A DNA stretch of 13,078 nucleotides from CAYJOG01 sp964371695 [NCBI: uncultured bacterium] (lineage in GTDB: Bacteria > CAYJOG01), in NCBI GenBank assembly GCA_964371695.1, contig CAYJOG010000035.1, forward strand, positions 1 through 13,078, read 5' to 3'. The translations under genes were made by a program, and so were the position numbers. The notes under the pieces are model-generated. The model saw only the letters and a program-made list of their open reading frames with translations, did not search any database and had not been told where the DNA came from. Below are positions 7,899 to 13,078 of the stretch, in pieces. Numbering within the stretch: position 1 is the stretch's first letter; each line of letters opens with the position of its first letter.

Positions 7899-9308
7899 CT
7901 ACCACAAATGGCCGGTGCCCAGCAGGCTCATGGCGTTGCGGGCCAGATAATAAACATCGCGGGGGCTGCGCAGGCGGCGGCTGATGAAACGCCCCACTGT
8001 GCGGGGGTTGAGATAAAACCGCCGGTTGGCCAGGCGATAGAGCCGCTCCAGTTCTTCACGGCTCAGGTTGGGGTGCTCAAAGGCGCGGCGGCCCCCTTCA
8101 AAATGCACCTGTTCTTCGTAGAGATCCTCTGTCACCCGGCCCCCCTGCGACTCGATCACGCGGTTCATGGCGGTGCCCGCAAAGGGCGTGGCGATGAAGA
8201 ACATGGCCTGATCAATGCCCAGCGAAGCGGCGTAGGCGATGGTTTTCTCCACCGTGGCGGTGGTGTCGTGAGGCAGGCCCAGCATGAAATAAGCCGTGAG
8301 ATTGAAGCCGTATTTTTTGGCCCACAACACCGTTTGGTGCATTTTTTCAAAATCCAGATTTTTTCGCGTGCCGTTCAGCACGCCTTGATCGGCGCTTTCT
8401 ATGGCCAGACACAACCAATAAAAACCCGCCCTTTTCATGAGGGCGAAAAACTCTTCGTCGGTGTTGTCCCCGCGAAACGAATTGGGCAGCGCAAAACGGA
8501 TGGGCAGATTCAGGCGAATGATGCCCTCCAATATCGCCTTGGCCCGCGGCAGGTGCCAGTTGAAAATATCGTCCCACACAAAAATTTCCCGCACGCCATA
8601 TTCATGGTGCAGATATTCGATTTCCGCCAGCGTGTTCTGAATGGACCGCACACGAAAGCGGTAACCGTGGATGTTCTTGTTGCAGTTGATGCAGGCATAG
8701 GGACAGCCCCGGCTGGTCATGATGCCCGACAGGGGTGAGCGGCTGCCGTTGTTGAGGTAATACTTGCGGGTGTCCTCGGGGTTCCAATAGGGAAAGGGCA
8801 GGTTGTCGAGGTCTTCCAGCCAGGGCCCCTGGGGGTTTTCAGTCACCTCGCCGTTTTCGCCGCGCCAAGTGAGTGAAGGAATGGCGGCCTGCGCCTCGCC
8901 CCGCAGCACGGCCGCAAAAGCCCCTTCGCCCTCGCCCCGCACCACGGCGTCGCAGTGGCCATCCCGCACCAAACGGGCGGCGTAATCGGTGGCGAAAGGC
9001 CCGCCCATGAGCACGGTTTTTTCGGGATGCTTTTCTTTCAGCAGACGGCCCATCTCTTTGGCAGTGCCAAAGTTGCCCACGTTCACATACAGGCCGATCA
9101 CGTCGGCCCGCCGGGCTTCTTCCAGCAACAGGTCCATGGGGCGGTTTTTGCCGATGAGCGTGTTGCGCCACACATGGGCCTCGCTCTGCCGCCCCAGGGC
9201 GTGCAGATAACTCAGGCCCAGATTAGGGGCGAAGTGGCGTTTCATCACGGTGGGCGGCTCTATCAACACCACCCGCGGGCGGCCCTGCGTGTTGAGCAAC
9301 GAGGCCAT
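7899..9308 (-). CDS. B12-binding-domain radical SAM protein, substrate unknown
   Basis: The 469-residue protein has the layout of the BchE-like cobalamin/radical SAM group. The N-terminal Rossmann-like region (about 11-135) has the RVVLIEPPT strand, APNLGLSYLHALGR, a VIGLYVNVGNF strand, VLMGGPFAT and VVRGEGEGAF, then the typical linker DLDNLPFPYW. The radical SAM core follows, with the [4Fe-4S] ligands in GCPYACINC (Cys202, Cys206, Cys209; CxxxCxxC), a VWDDIFNW strand, LCLAIESAD and AYFMLGLPHDT. The N-terminal domain lacks the DxHxxG cobalamin-histidine motif, as do many members, so B12 use is inferred. Such enzymes make or methylate unreactive carbon or phosphorus centres in lipids, cofactors or natural products. 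The C-terminal region is basic and may contact membrane lipid or substrate. The neighbours give no pathway. The start at 9308 has no Shine-Dalgarno but has a TACAAT box 8 nt upstream. Confidence 0.85.
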   Translation of the reverse strand: MASLLNTQGRPRVVLIEPPTVMKRHFAPNLGLSYLHALGRQSEAHVWRNTLIGKNRPMDLLLEEARRADVIGLYVNVGNFGTAKEMGRLLKEKHPEKTVLMGGPFATDYAARLVRDGHCDAVVRGEGEGAFAAVLRGEAQAAIPSLTWRGENGEVTENPQGPWLEDLDNLPFPYWNPEDTRKYYLNNGSRSPLSGIMTSRGCPYACINCNKNIHGYRFRVRSIQNTLAEIEYLHHEYGVREIFVWDDIFNWHLPRAKAILEGIIRLNLPIRFALPNSFRGDNTDEEFFALMKRAGFYWLCLAIESADQGVLNGTRKNLDFEKMHQTVLWAKKYGFNLTAYFMLGLPHDTTATVEKTIAYAASLGIDQAMFFIATPFAGTAMNRVIESQGGRVTEDLYEEQVHFEGGRRAFEHPNLSREELERLYRLANRRFYLNPRTVGRFISRRLRSPRDVYYLARNAMSLLGTGHLW

Positions 9309-9316
9309 GGCCCGCC

Positions 9317-9322
9317 ATTGTA
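9317..9322 (-). promoter_or_regulatory. TACAAT -10 box immediately upstream of the radical SAM start
   Basis: On the minus strand TACAAT occupies 9322-9317 and only 8 nt separate it from the ATG at 9308. Transcription would begin at about 9309-9310, leaving almost no leader. The best -35 is weak (TGGCCA, 19 nt away). No Shine-Dalgarno fits in the gap. Confidence 0.45.
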
Positions 9323-9443
9323 GGCGCGGGGGCGGCTGGCATGGCCACGAGGCCGGAATGGGGTGGTTTCAGGAGTCTGGGTTCTGGGTTGGCGCTCAAG
9401 ACTGATAACGTGAGGACGTAACGAAAAGACCCAGGAGCACAAC

Positions 9444-9911
9444 ATGCACAAAATCCACTTTCCCTCATTCACCCGCCACCACGAACCCGCCGCCAGAGAT
9501 GTCAACGCCCTGTTGGAGATACGGGCCACGGTGGGAGACAGGGCCGCAGACTGGGTGGCGGACAAGGTGGGCTCCTGGGGTTTTCTGATTACCCAGACCA
9601 TTCTGCTGACGGTCTGGGCGGCGCTGAACGTCACCGCCTGGGTGAAACACTGGGATCCGTACCCCTTCATTCTCATGAACCTGATGCTGAGCATGCAGGC
9701 CGCTTATGCCGCCCCGGTGATCATGATGAGCCAGAACCGCAAGGCCGACCGCGACCGCCTTGAGGCTCACAACGACTTTGTGGTGGACGTGCGATCGGAG
9801 GAAAACAGCGAGCGGATTCTGGAAATTCTGGAGGCCCAGAATCAGGCCCTGCTGGTGATTCATCAGATGCTGGCCGAGAAGTTCAACGGAAATGCCGAAG
9901 CCCAGAGCTGA
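9444..9911 (+). CDS. DUF1003 family membrane protein
   Basis: The 155-residue product matches the DUF1003 pattern. A short soluble N-terminus carries a VGDRAADWVADKVGSWGF segment, followed by two predicted membrane helices (about 46-66 and 74-95) joined by a WDPYPF loop. The second helix runs into the family hallmark MQAAYAAPVIMMSQNRK, then ADRDRLEAHNDFVV, and the rest is a likely cytosolic coiled-coil helix rich in Glu and Leu (about 117-147). The family is widespread in bacterial inner membranes and its biochemical role is unknown to me. AGGAG at 9433-9437, 6 nt from the ATG, supports the start. It is divergent from the radical SAM gene across 135 nt, which contain a tandem CTGGGTT pair (9377-9390) but no confident promoter for this strand. 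The creatininase-like gene follows after 185 nt. Confidence 0.9.
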   Translation: MHKIHFPSFTRHHEPAARDVNALLEIRATVGDRAADWVADKVGSWGFLITQTILLTVWAALNVTAWVKHWDPYPFILMNLMLSMQAAYAAPVIMMSQNRKADRDRLEAHNDFVVDVRSEENSERILEILEAQNQALLVIHQMLAEKFNGNAEAQS

Positions 9912-9932
9912 ACACGAAAGTCTTTTTTGCAC

Positions 9933-9952
9933 TTGATTGACTTGTCAGTCAT
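9933..9952. promoter_or_regulatory. TetR-type operator-like palindrome with overlapping -35
   Basis: TTGATTGAC (9933-9941), TT, GTCAGTCAT (9944-9952) is an inverted repeat matching at 7 of 9 positions per arm. It resembles the TGAC-rich palindromes bound by several TetR-family repressors. TTGACT (9937-9942), a good -35 hexamer, lies inside it; the -10 that would go with it (TAGCCT, 9960-9965) is poor. It lies 145 nt before the creatininase-like start. No regulator gene is in the window, so control is inferred. Confidence 0.4.
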
Positions 9953-10096
9953 TACGCCTTAGCCTTGTCTCAATGACGGTTTTTGATGATCTTTTGTTCG
10001 GCATCACCCGCCGGAGTACCTTATCGGTCCTCACCGGCAAACACCCATCCCCATCCCTCGCCCCCTCGCAACACGGGGTCTGAAAAGGAGCGCGTC

Positions 10097-11221
10097 ATGG
10101 CAGTGCATCAGTTCATTCATCTTCACAACACCACGGTGGAACAGTTCCCCCGCGACAAAACGATTTTCTTTGGCACCGTGGCCCCCATGGAACCCCACGG
10201 CCCCCACTTTCCGCTGGGAGCGGACATTCTGCAGAGCGAGGGGTTTCTGGACATCGTGGCCAAACGCTGGACCAAGGAGCACCCCGACTGGGAAGTGGTG
10301 ATGATGCCGCCCCTGTGGTTTGGCGCAGACGTGCTGGCGCACCCCGGCACCATGGTGCTGCCCGCCGAGTTTCTGGAGCAACTGGTGTATTACTACCTCA
10401 AAAATCTGGCCTATCACGGTTTTGAGCATGTGTACCTCATGGGTTATCACGGCGGCATCCGCCACAACGTGGCCATCGAAGACGCCATCCGGCGCATCCA
10501 CAAAGATTTCGGCGTGCGTTACAACTACGGCCTCGGCTCGGTGGGGGCGCGGCTGTTCGTCACCGAAGAAATTCACAAAATGCTGGTGGAAGAAGGCGGC
10601 CTTTCCCAGGAACAGGCCAACCGCGACGCCCACGGCGGCGCCATGGAGGCGAGCATCGGCCTGCACCTGTTCCCCCACGCCATGAACGGCCTGCACAAAA
10701 ACCTGCCCGACGTGTCCATGGTGGATTTCACCCCCACCGGCGAGGCGGGCGAGGCGTTCATCCGCAGCACCCACGGCACGCCATTTGAAATGGTGGGACG
10801 AATTCTGGGCGTGCTCAACGGCTTCATGGGCTGGCAGCGCATCACCAACGAAGAACTGGGTTATGTGGGCAGCCCCAGCATGGCCACCAAAGAGCTGGGC
10901 AAAAAACTCACCAAGCTCATCACCGACACCATGTACGACGAACTGAAAATGGAAGTGGCCCGGCCCAAAACCGACGAGCCGCTGGATCAGTCCGCCTACA
11001 ACATGGGCCGCGCCATTGGCCCCGGCACCATCGGCAGCCGATTGGTGGGCACCTATCGCGGGCCACGCCGCTTGACCCCGGTGCGCGACACCCACCCCCT
11101 GCAACTGCCTGAAGCCGTGAAAACCAAATCGGTGGCACAGACCAAAAAACGCCCCGCCGAAAAAACCGTGCGGGTGAAGGTGAAGGCAGGCAGCGGCGAA
11201 AAAACCCGGCGGAAAAAATAA
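10097..11221 (+). CDS. Creatininase-family metal-dependent amidohydrolase
   Basis: The 374-residue product has the full metal-binding set of the creatininase superfamily. These are MEPHGPHFPLGAD (Glu32, His34, Asp43), YHGG with His118 where the family usually has GHGGN, and DAHGGAMEAS (Asp177, His179, Glu184) matching the usual DxHAGxxETS. Family members cleave cyclic or linear amide bonds; examples are creatinine hydrolase, the riboflavin-pathway formamide hydrolase ArfB and the mycofactocin peptidase MftE. The substrate here cannot be assigned, and no mycofactocin or archaeal-type riboflavin genes are nearby. At roughly 250 residues typical members are shorter: this one has extra sequence after about 245 and ends in a Lys/Arg-rich, probably disordered tail of about 45 residues. 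AAGGAG (10085-10090), 6 nt before the ATG at 10097, sets the start; an in-frame ATG at 9983 would add an unconserved Pro/Ser-rich leader. Confidence 0.85.
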   Translation: MAVHQFIHLHNTTVEQFPRDKTIFFGTVAPMEPHGPHFPLGADILQSEGFLDIVAKRWTKEHPDWEVVMMPPLWFGADVLAHPGTMVLPAEFLEQLVYYYLKNLAYHGFEHVYLMGYHGGIRHNVAIEDAIRRIHKDFGVRYNYGLGSVGARLFVTEEIHKMLVEEGGLSQEQANRDAHGGAMEASIGLHLFPHAMNGLHKNLPDVSMVDFTPTGEAGEAFIRSTHGTPFEMVGRILGVLNGFMGWQRITNEELGYVGSPSMATKELGKKLTKLITDTMYDELKMEVARPKTDEPLDQSAYNMGRAIGPGTIGSRLVGTYRGPRRLTPVRDTHPLQLPEAVKTKSVAQTKKRPAEKTVRVKVKAGSGEKTRRKK

Positions 11222-11251
11222 TCCCGGTTTGCCCGGTTTGCCACGCACCCC

Positions 11252-11522
11252 GGCCATTGCTGTCAGATTCGCGAAAAAAGCTGAGAGATTGTGAGGGTTT
11301 TTCAACGTAGCCCCGGCGTCTCGCCGGGAGCATCCATCGCGCCAGAGGCGCGCACCTTGCAGTTTTTCCGTTTCCCCCCAAAAAACTTCTGTTTTGTGCC
11401 ACCGACGGTGGCTCTTTTTCTCCCGGCAGTTCGAGCGGAGTCTTTCTGGGTGCCCATTGGGGCACCCAGCCGTGAGAAGGCGATAGCACGCCGGGGCTAC
11501 AAATGAACTGACAGCAATGGCC
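11252..11522. repeat. 271-bp nested inverted-repeat element, possibly MITE- or REP-like
   Basis: The ends are perfect 15-bp inverted repeats, GGCCATTGCTGTCAG (11252-11266) and CTGACAGCAATGGCC (11508-11522). Inside them is a second perfect pair, GTAGCCCCGGCG (11307-11318) and CGCCGGGGCTAC (11489-11500), and a 9-of-10 pair TTCTCCCGGC (11418-11427) with GCCGTGAGAA (11469-11478). Local hairpins are CCCGGCG-TCT-CGCCGGG (11312-11328), CGCGCC-AGA-GGCGCG (11338-11352), GCCACC-GAC-GGTGGC (11398-11412) and CTGGGTGCCC-ATTG-GGGCACCCAG (11446-11469). It fills most of the 342-nt gap between the creatininase-like and zinc-ribbon genes, and no credible protein is encoded in it. The form fits a non-autonomous mobile repeat or a highly folded RNA. 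No clear target-site duplication is seen. Confidence 0.8.
11398..11417 (+). terminator. Intrinsic terminator-like hairpin inside the repeat element
   Basis: GCCACC-GAC-GGTGGC (11398-11412), a perfect 6-bp GC-rich stem with a 3-nt loop, is followed by TCTTTTT. This fits a Rho-independent terminator on the plus strand and could end transcription coming from the creatininase-like gene about 180 nt upstream. Its place within the larger folded element means it may instead be part of that structure. Confidence 0.5.
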
Positions 11523-11548
11523 CACCGGCCAGATAAAAAAACACCTGT

Positions 11549-11554
11549 CATAAT
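11549..11554 (+). promoter_or_regulatory. CATAAT -10 box just upstream of the zinc-ribbon gene
   Basis: CATAAT (5 of 6 to TATAAT) ends 9 nt before the GTG start at 11564. Transcription would begin at about 11561, giving a leader of a few bases. No -35 of quality and no Shine-Dalgarno are present in the short gap. It lies just outside the inverted-repeat element. Confidence 0.45.
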
Positions 11555-11563
11555 GTTCTGGTT

Positions 11564-12265
11564 GTGAGCGACGGGGCAGCCAGCCGGTTTTGTGGCCAGT
11601 GCGGCGAAGCCGTGCGGGCAGCGGGGCAGAAGTTCTGCGGCGGCTGCGGCGCGGTATTGCCGGGCGTGACCCCCGCTGCGAACCCGACGCCAACCACGGG
11701 GGCAGAGCATTTTGACGCCGCCGCAGTGATTCAAAACGCCGTGGCGCCCCCCGTGCCAGAGGGTTCAACCCCGGCGGGCCAACCCAAGGGCAACATCAAC
11801 TGGGACACCTTTCACCGCCAGCCCCTGCCGCAGCACACCGGCGGCGGCAACACAAAAAATCTGATGGCCATCGCCCTGGTGGCGCTGCTGTTGCTGGTGG
11901 GGGGCCTGCTGAGCCGCACCGGCAGGGTCAAAAGCTGGTTCCAGCCCCCGGACACCAACGAAAACTGGGAAGCAAGCGCCACACAGGCCTGCCGCGGCCA
12001 CGTCCACGGCTATCTCGACAAACAGAAAACCGACCACAACCCGCGCCTGGCCCCCTATCACACGTGGGATCTTTCCGCCTCTGCCGCCACGGTCACGTGG
12101 TCAGCAACGCAGAACCTTTTTGATGTGCGGGGACAGGGCGACCTCATCGTGGCCATCAACAACAACCGCGTGGGCCTGCCCTATGTGTGCCAGTTGGCCA
12201 AGATGCAGGCCAACCGCCCAGACGCCGGTTTCACCCTGCAAAAACTGTGGGTGCAGTTGCCGTAG
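11564..12265 (+). CDS. Zinc-ribbon single-pass membrane protein, function unknown
   Basis: The 233-residue product starts with one zinc ribbon, CGQC (Cys10, Cys13) and CGGC (Cys25, Cys28), of the double-CxxC type often found at the N-terminus of bacterial membrane proteins. A Pro/Ala-rich linker (about 30-95) follows, then one membrane helix NLMAIALVALLLLVGGLLS (99-117). A C-terminal domain of about 115 residues has two cysteines (Cys133, Cys199) that could pair if it is outside the cytoplasm. With the ribbon inside and no signal peptide, a type II topology with the C-terminal domain in the periplasm is likely. I do not recognise that domain; its SAATVTWSATQNLFDVRGQGDL run looks like beta strands. 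The GTG start is chosen because it is the only start codon close upstream of the first CxxC. A CATAAT box lies 9 nt before it. The gene ends 34 nt before the CCA-family gene. Confidence 0.75.
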   Translation: MSDGAASRFCGQCGEAVRAAGQKFCGGCGAVLPGVTPAANPTPTTGAEHFDAAAVIQNAVAPPVPEGSTPAGQPKGNINWDTFHRQPLPQHTGGGNTKNLMAIALVALLLLVGGLLSRTGRVKSWFQPPDTNENWEASATQACRGHVHGYLDKQKTDHNPRLAPYHTWDLSASAATVTWSATQNLFDVRGQGDLIVAINNNRVGLPYVCQLAKMQANRPDAGFTLQKLWVQLP

Positions 12266-12287
12266 CAGGCACGAACGCCCCCGCCGT

Positions 12288-12293
12288 TACAAT
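12288..12293 (+). promoter_or_regulatory. TACAAT -10 box 6 nt before the CCA-family start
   Basis: TACAAT at 12288-12293 is followed after 6 nt by ATG at 12300, so transcription would start at or within a base of the ATG. No Shine-Dalgarno lies between. The -35 region is unremarkable. The gene may also be read through from the zinc-ribbon gene, whose stop is 34 nt upstream. Confidence 0.45.
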
Positions 12294-12299
12294 CAGGCC

Positions 12300-13078
12300 A
12301 TGGTGGTAACCCGGGAGAGATTATCGGCGGCCCTGGGGGCGGACACACTGGCGGCCCTGCTGTTGCTGGAAAAACGCCTGGGTCAGCCCCTGTTGCTGGC
12401 CGGGGGCACGGCGCGGGACGTGTTGTGCGGTTATCCTCCCCGCGAGCTGGACCTCAGCACCCCCGCCCGGCCAGAGCGCATCACCCAGGCCCTGGACCAG
12501 TGGATAACCGGCGACACCCCCTTTGGCGTGTTCACGTTGCGGGTGAACGAAACCACTGTGGAACTGGCGGCGCAGCGCACCGACGGCCCCTATGACGATC
12601 ACCGCCGCCCCGCCTGGGTGCGGTTTGCAGGCATCGAAGAAGACACCGCCCGGCGCGACTTCACCCTCAACGCGCTTTATGTGCCTCTGGATTGCGGCGA
12701 GGTGGTGGACCTGTGCGGCGGTCTGGCAGACCTGCGCGCCCGGCGCATCAACATGGTGGGGCCGGTGGCGCGGCTGGGTGAAGACCACGTGCGGCCCATT
12801 CGTCTGGTGCGGTTTTTGGCGCGCCTGGAATTTGAGGCAGACCCGGCGCTGGTGCAGGCGGCCAAAGATTTCGCCGCCGAAAAAAAGCATCTGTCTTTGA
12901 GCGGCCAGCGGTGGTTCATGGAGATCAACCATTTTTTCAGCGGCGGCGGCGCGGCCAGGGCTTTTGAACTGCTGGACGAGTGGGGATTGCTGCAGGGCGT
13001 GCTGCCCGAAGTGGCCGCCATGCGGGGCGTGGAACAGGGGCCGCCCCACCACCCCGAAGGCGACGTGTGGGTACACAC
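12300..13078 (+). CDS. cca: CCA-adding enzyme / poly(A) polymerase family, 3' end cut by the window
   Basis: The frame is open from ATG 12300 to the window edge, 259 residues. It is a class II nucleotidyltransferase of the CCA-adding/poly(A) polymerase family, which adds or repairs the 3' CCA of tRNA. Landmarks are LLAGGTARD (GG at 35-36, Arg39-Asp40), motif A RELDLST (48-54), a likely third carboxylate Glu88, QRTDGPYDDHRRP (92-104), motif C EEDTARRDFTLNAL (113-126) and the RPIRLVRFLARLEF helix (165-178). The last residues, HHPEGDVWVH, look like the start of the downstream conserved His-rich region often tied to an HD domain. Motif A normally reads DxD; here the first position is Glu49 with Asp51 kept, and a single third-base change (GAG at 12444-12446) would account for it. 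Activity could be altered, or Glu may serve as a ligand. The family is sure; CCA versus poly(A) specificity is not. Confidence 0.85.
   Translation, partial: MVVTRERLSAALGADTLAALLLLEKRLGQPLLLAGGTARDVLCGYPPRELDLSTPARPERITQALDQWITGDTPFGVFTLRVNETTVELAAQRTDGPYDDHRRPAWVRFAGIEEDTARRDFTLNALYVPLDCGEVVDLCGGLADLRARRINMVGPVARLGEDHVRPIRLVRFLARLEFEADPALVQAAKDFAAEKKHLSLSGQRWFMEINHFFSGGGAARAFELLDEWGLLQGVLPEVAAMRGVEQGPPHHPEGDVWVH

Noticed and set aside
7701-8738. Plus-strand frame across the uvrA end and opposite the radical SAM gene
   Set aside because: It overlaps two well-supported genes and shows no recognisable domain; it is a shadow of the minus-strand gene.
9983-10096. N-terminal extension of the creatininase-like protein as a signal peptide
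   Set aside because: It is Pro/Ser/His-rich without a hydrophobic core, and a strong Shine-Dalgarno marks the ATG at 10097.
10097-11221. MftE-type mycofactocin peptidase pairing with the radical SAM gene
   Set aside because: The radical SAM protein is the B12-binding type, not MftC-like, and no MftA/B/D-like genes are seen; the two genes are separated and divergent.
11291-11506. A 71-residue frame within the inverted-repeat element
   Set aside because: It is explained by the hairpin-rich repeat and has no ribosome binding site or family resemblance.
12321-13076. Minus-strand frame opposite the CCA-family gene at the right edge
   Set aside because: The plus-strand frame holds all nucleotidyltransferase motifs; the minus-strand product is a His/Gln-rich antisense reading.

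Overview
The window is 13 kb of bacterial chromosome, GC-rich by eye (roughly 60%), with tightly packed housekeeping genes and no phage, plasmid, transposase, CRISPR, rRNA or tRNA gene that I can see. The phylum is not fixed by the sequence. A pth-mfd pair in one transcription unit is best known from Firmicutes but also occurs elsewhere. The GC content, TACAAT-type -10 boxes, GGAG-type ribosome binding sites and REP-like intergenic hairpin elements would suit a Gram-negative lineage. I leave the taxon open.

Layout. (1) 198-4180 (+): pth (peptidyl-tRNA hydrolase) and mfd (transcription-repair coupling factor), overlapping by 4 nt as ATGA. (2) 4231-4396: a compound palindromic element between converging genes. 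(3) 4441-4782 (-): a small DUF6614-like protein whose most plausible start is a non-canonical ACG. (4) 4952-7876 (+): uvrA. (5) 7899-9308 (-): a B12-binding-type radical SAM enzyme, tail to tail with uvrA. (6) 9444-9911 (+): a DUF1003 membrane protein. (7) 10097-11221 (+): a creatininase-family metal-dependent amidohydrolase, preceded by a TetR-like palindrome. (8) 11252-11522: a 271-bp nested inverted-repeat element. (9) 11564-12265 (+): a zinc-ribbon single-pass membrane protein. (10) 12300 to the right edge (+): the 5' part of a class II CCA-adding/poly(A) polymerase family gene, cut by the window end.

How the genes work together. Mfd and UvrA are direct partners in transcription-coupled nucleotide excision repair: Mfd removes RNA polymerase stalled at a lesion and recruits UvrA. 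Pth and the CCA-adding enzyme both serve the tRNA cycle. The radical SAM, creatininase-like, DUF1003 and zinc-ribbon genes have no evident shared pathway, and their substrates cannot be read from sequence alone.

Points most worth a second look are the ACG start at 4780-4782, the two structured intergenic elements and a possible degenerate relative of the second at the left edge, three genes whose start codons sit 6-9 nt below a -10 box with no Shine-Dalgarno (possible leaderless mRNAs), the Asp-to-Glu change in motif A of the CCA-family enzyme, and the palindrome upstream of the creatininase-like gene. I did not find a clear new multi-gene system here.
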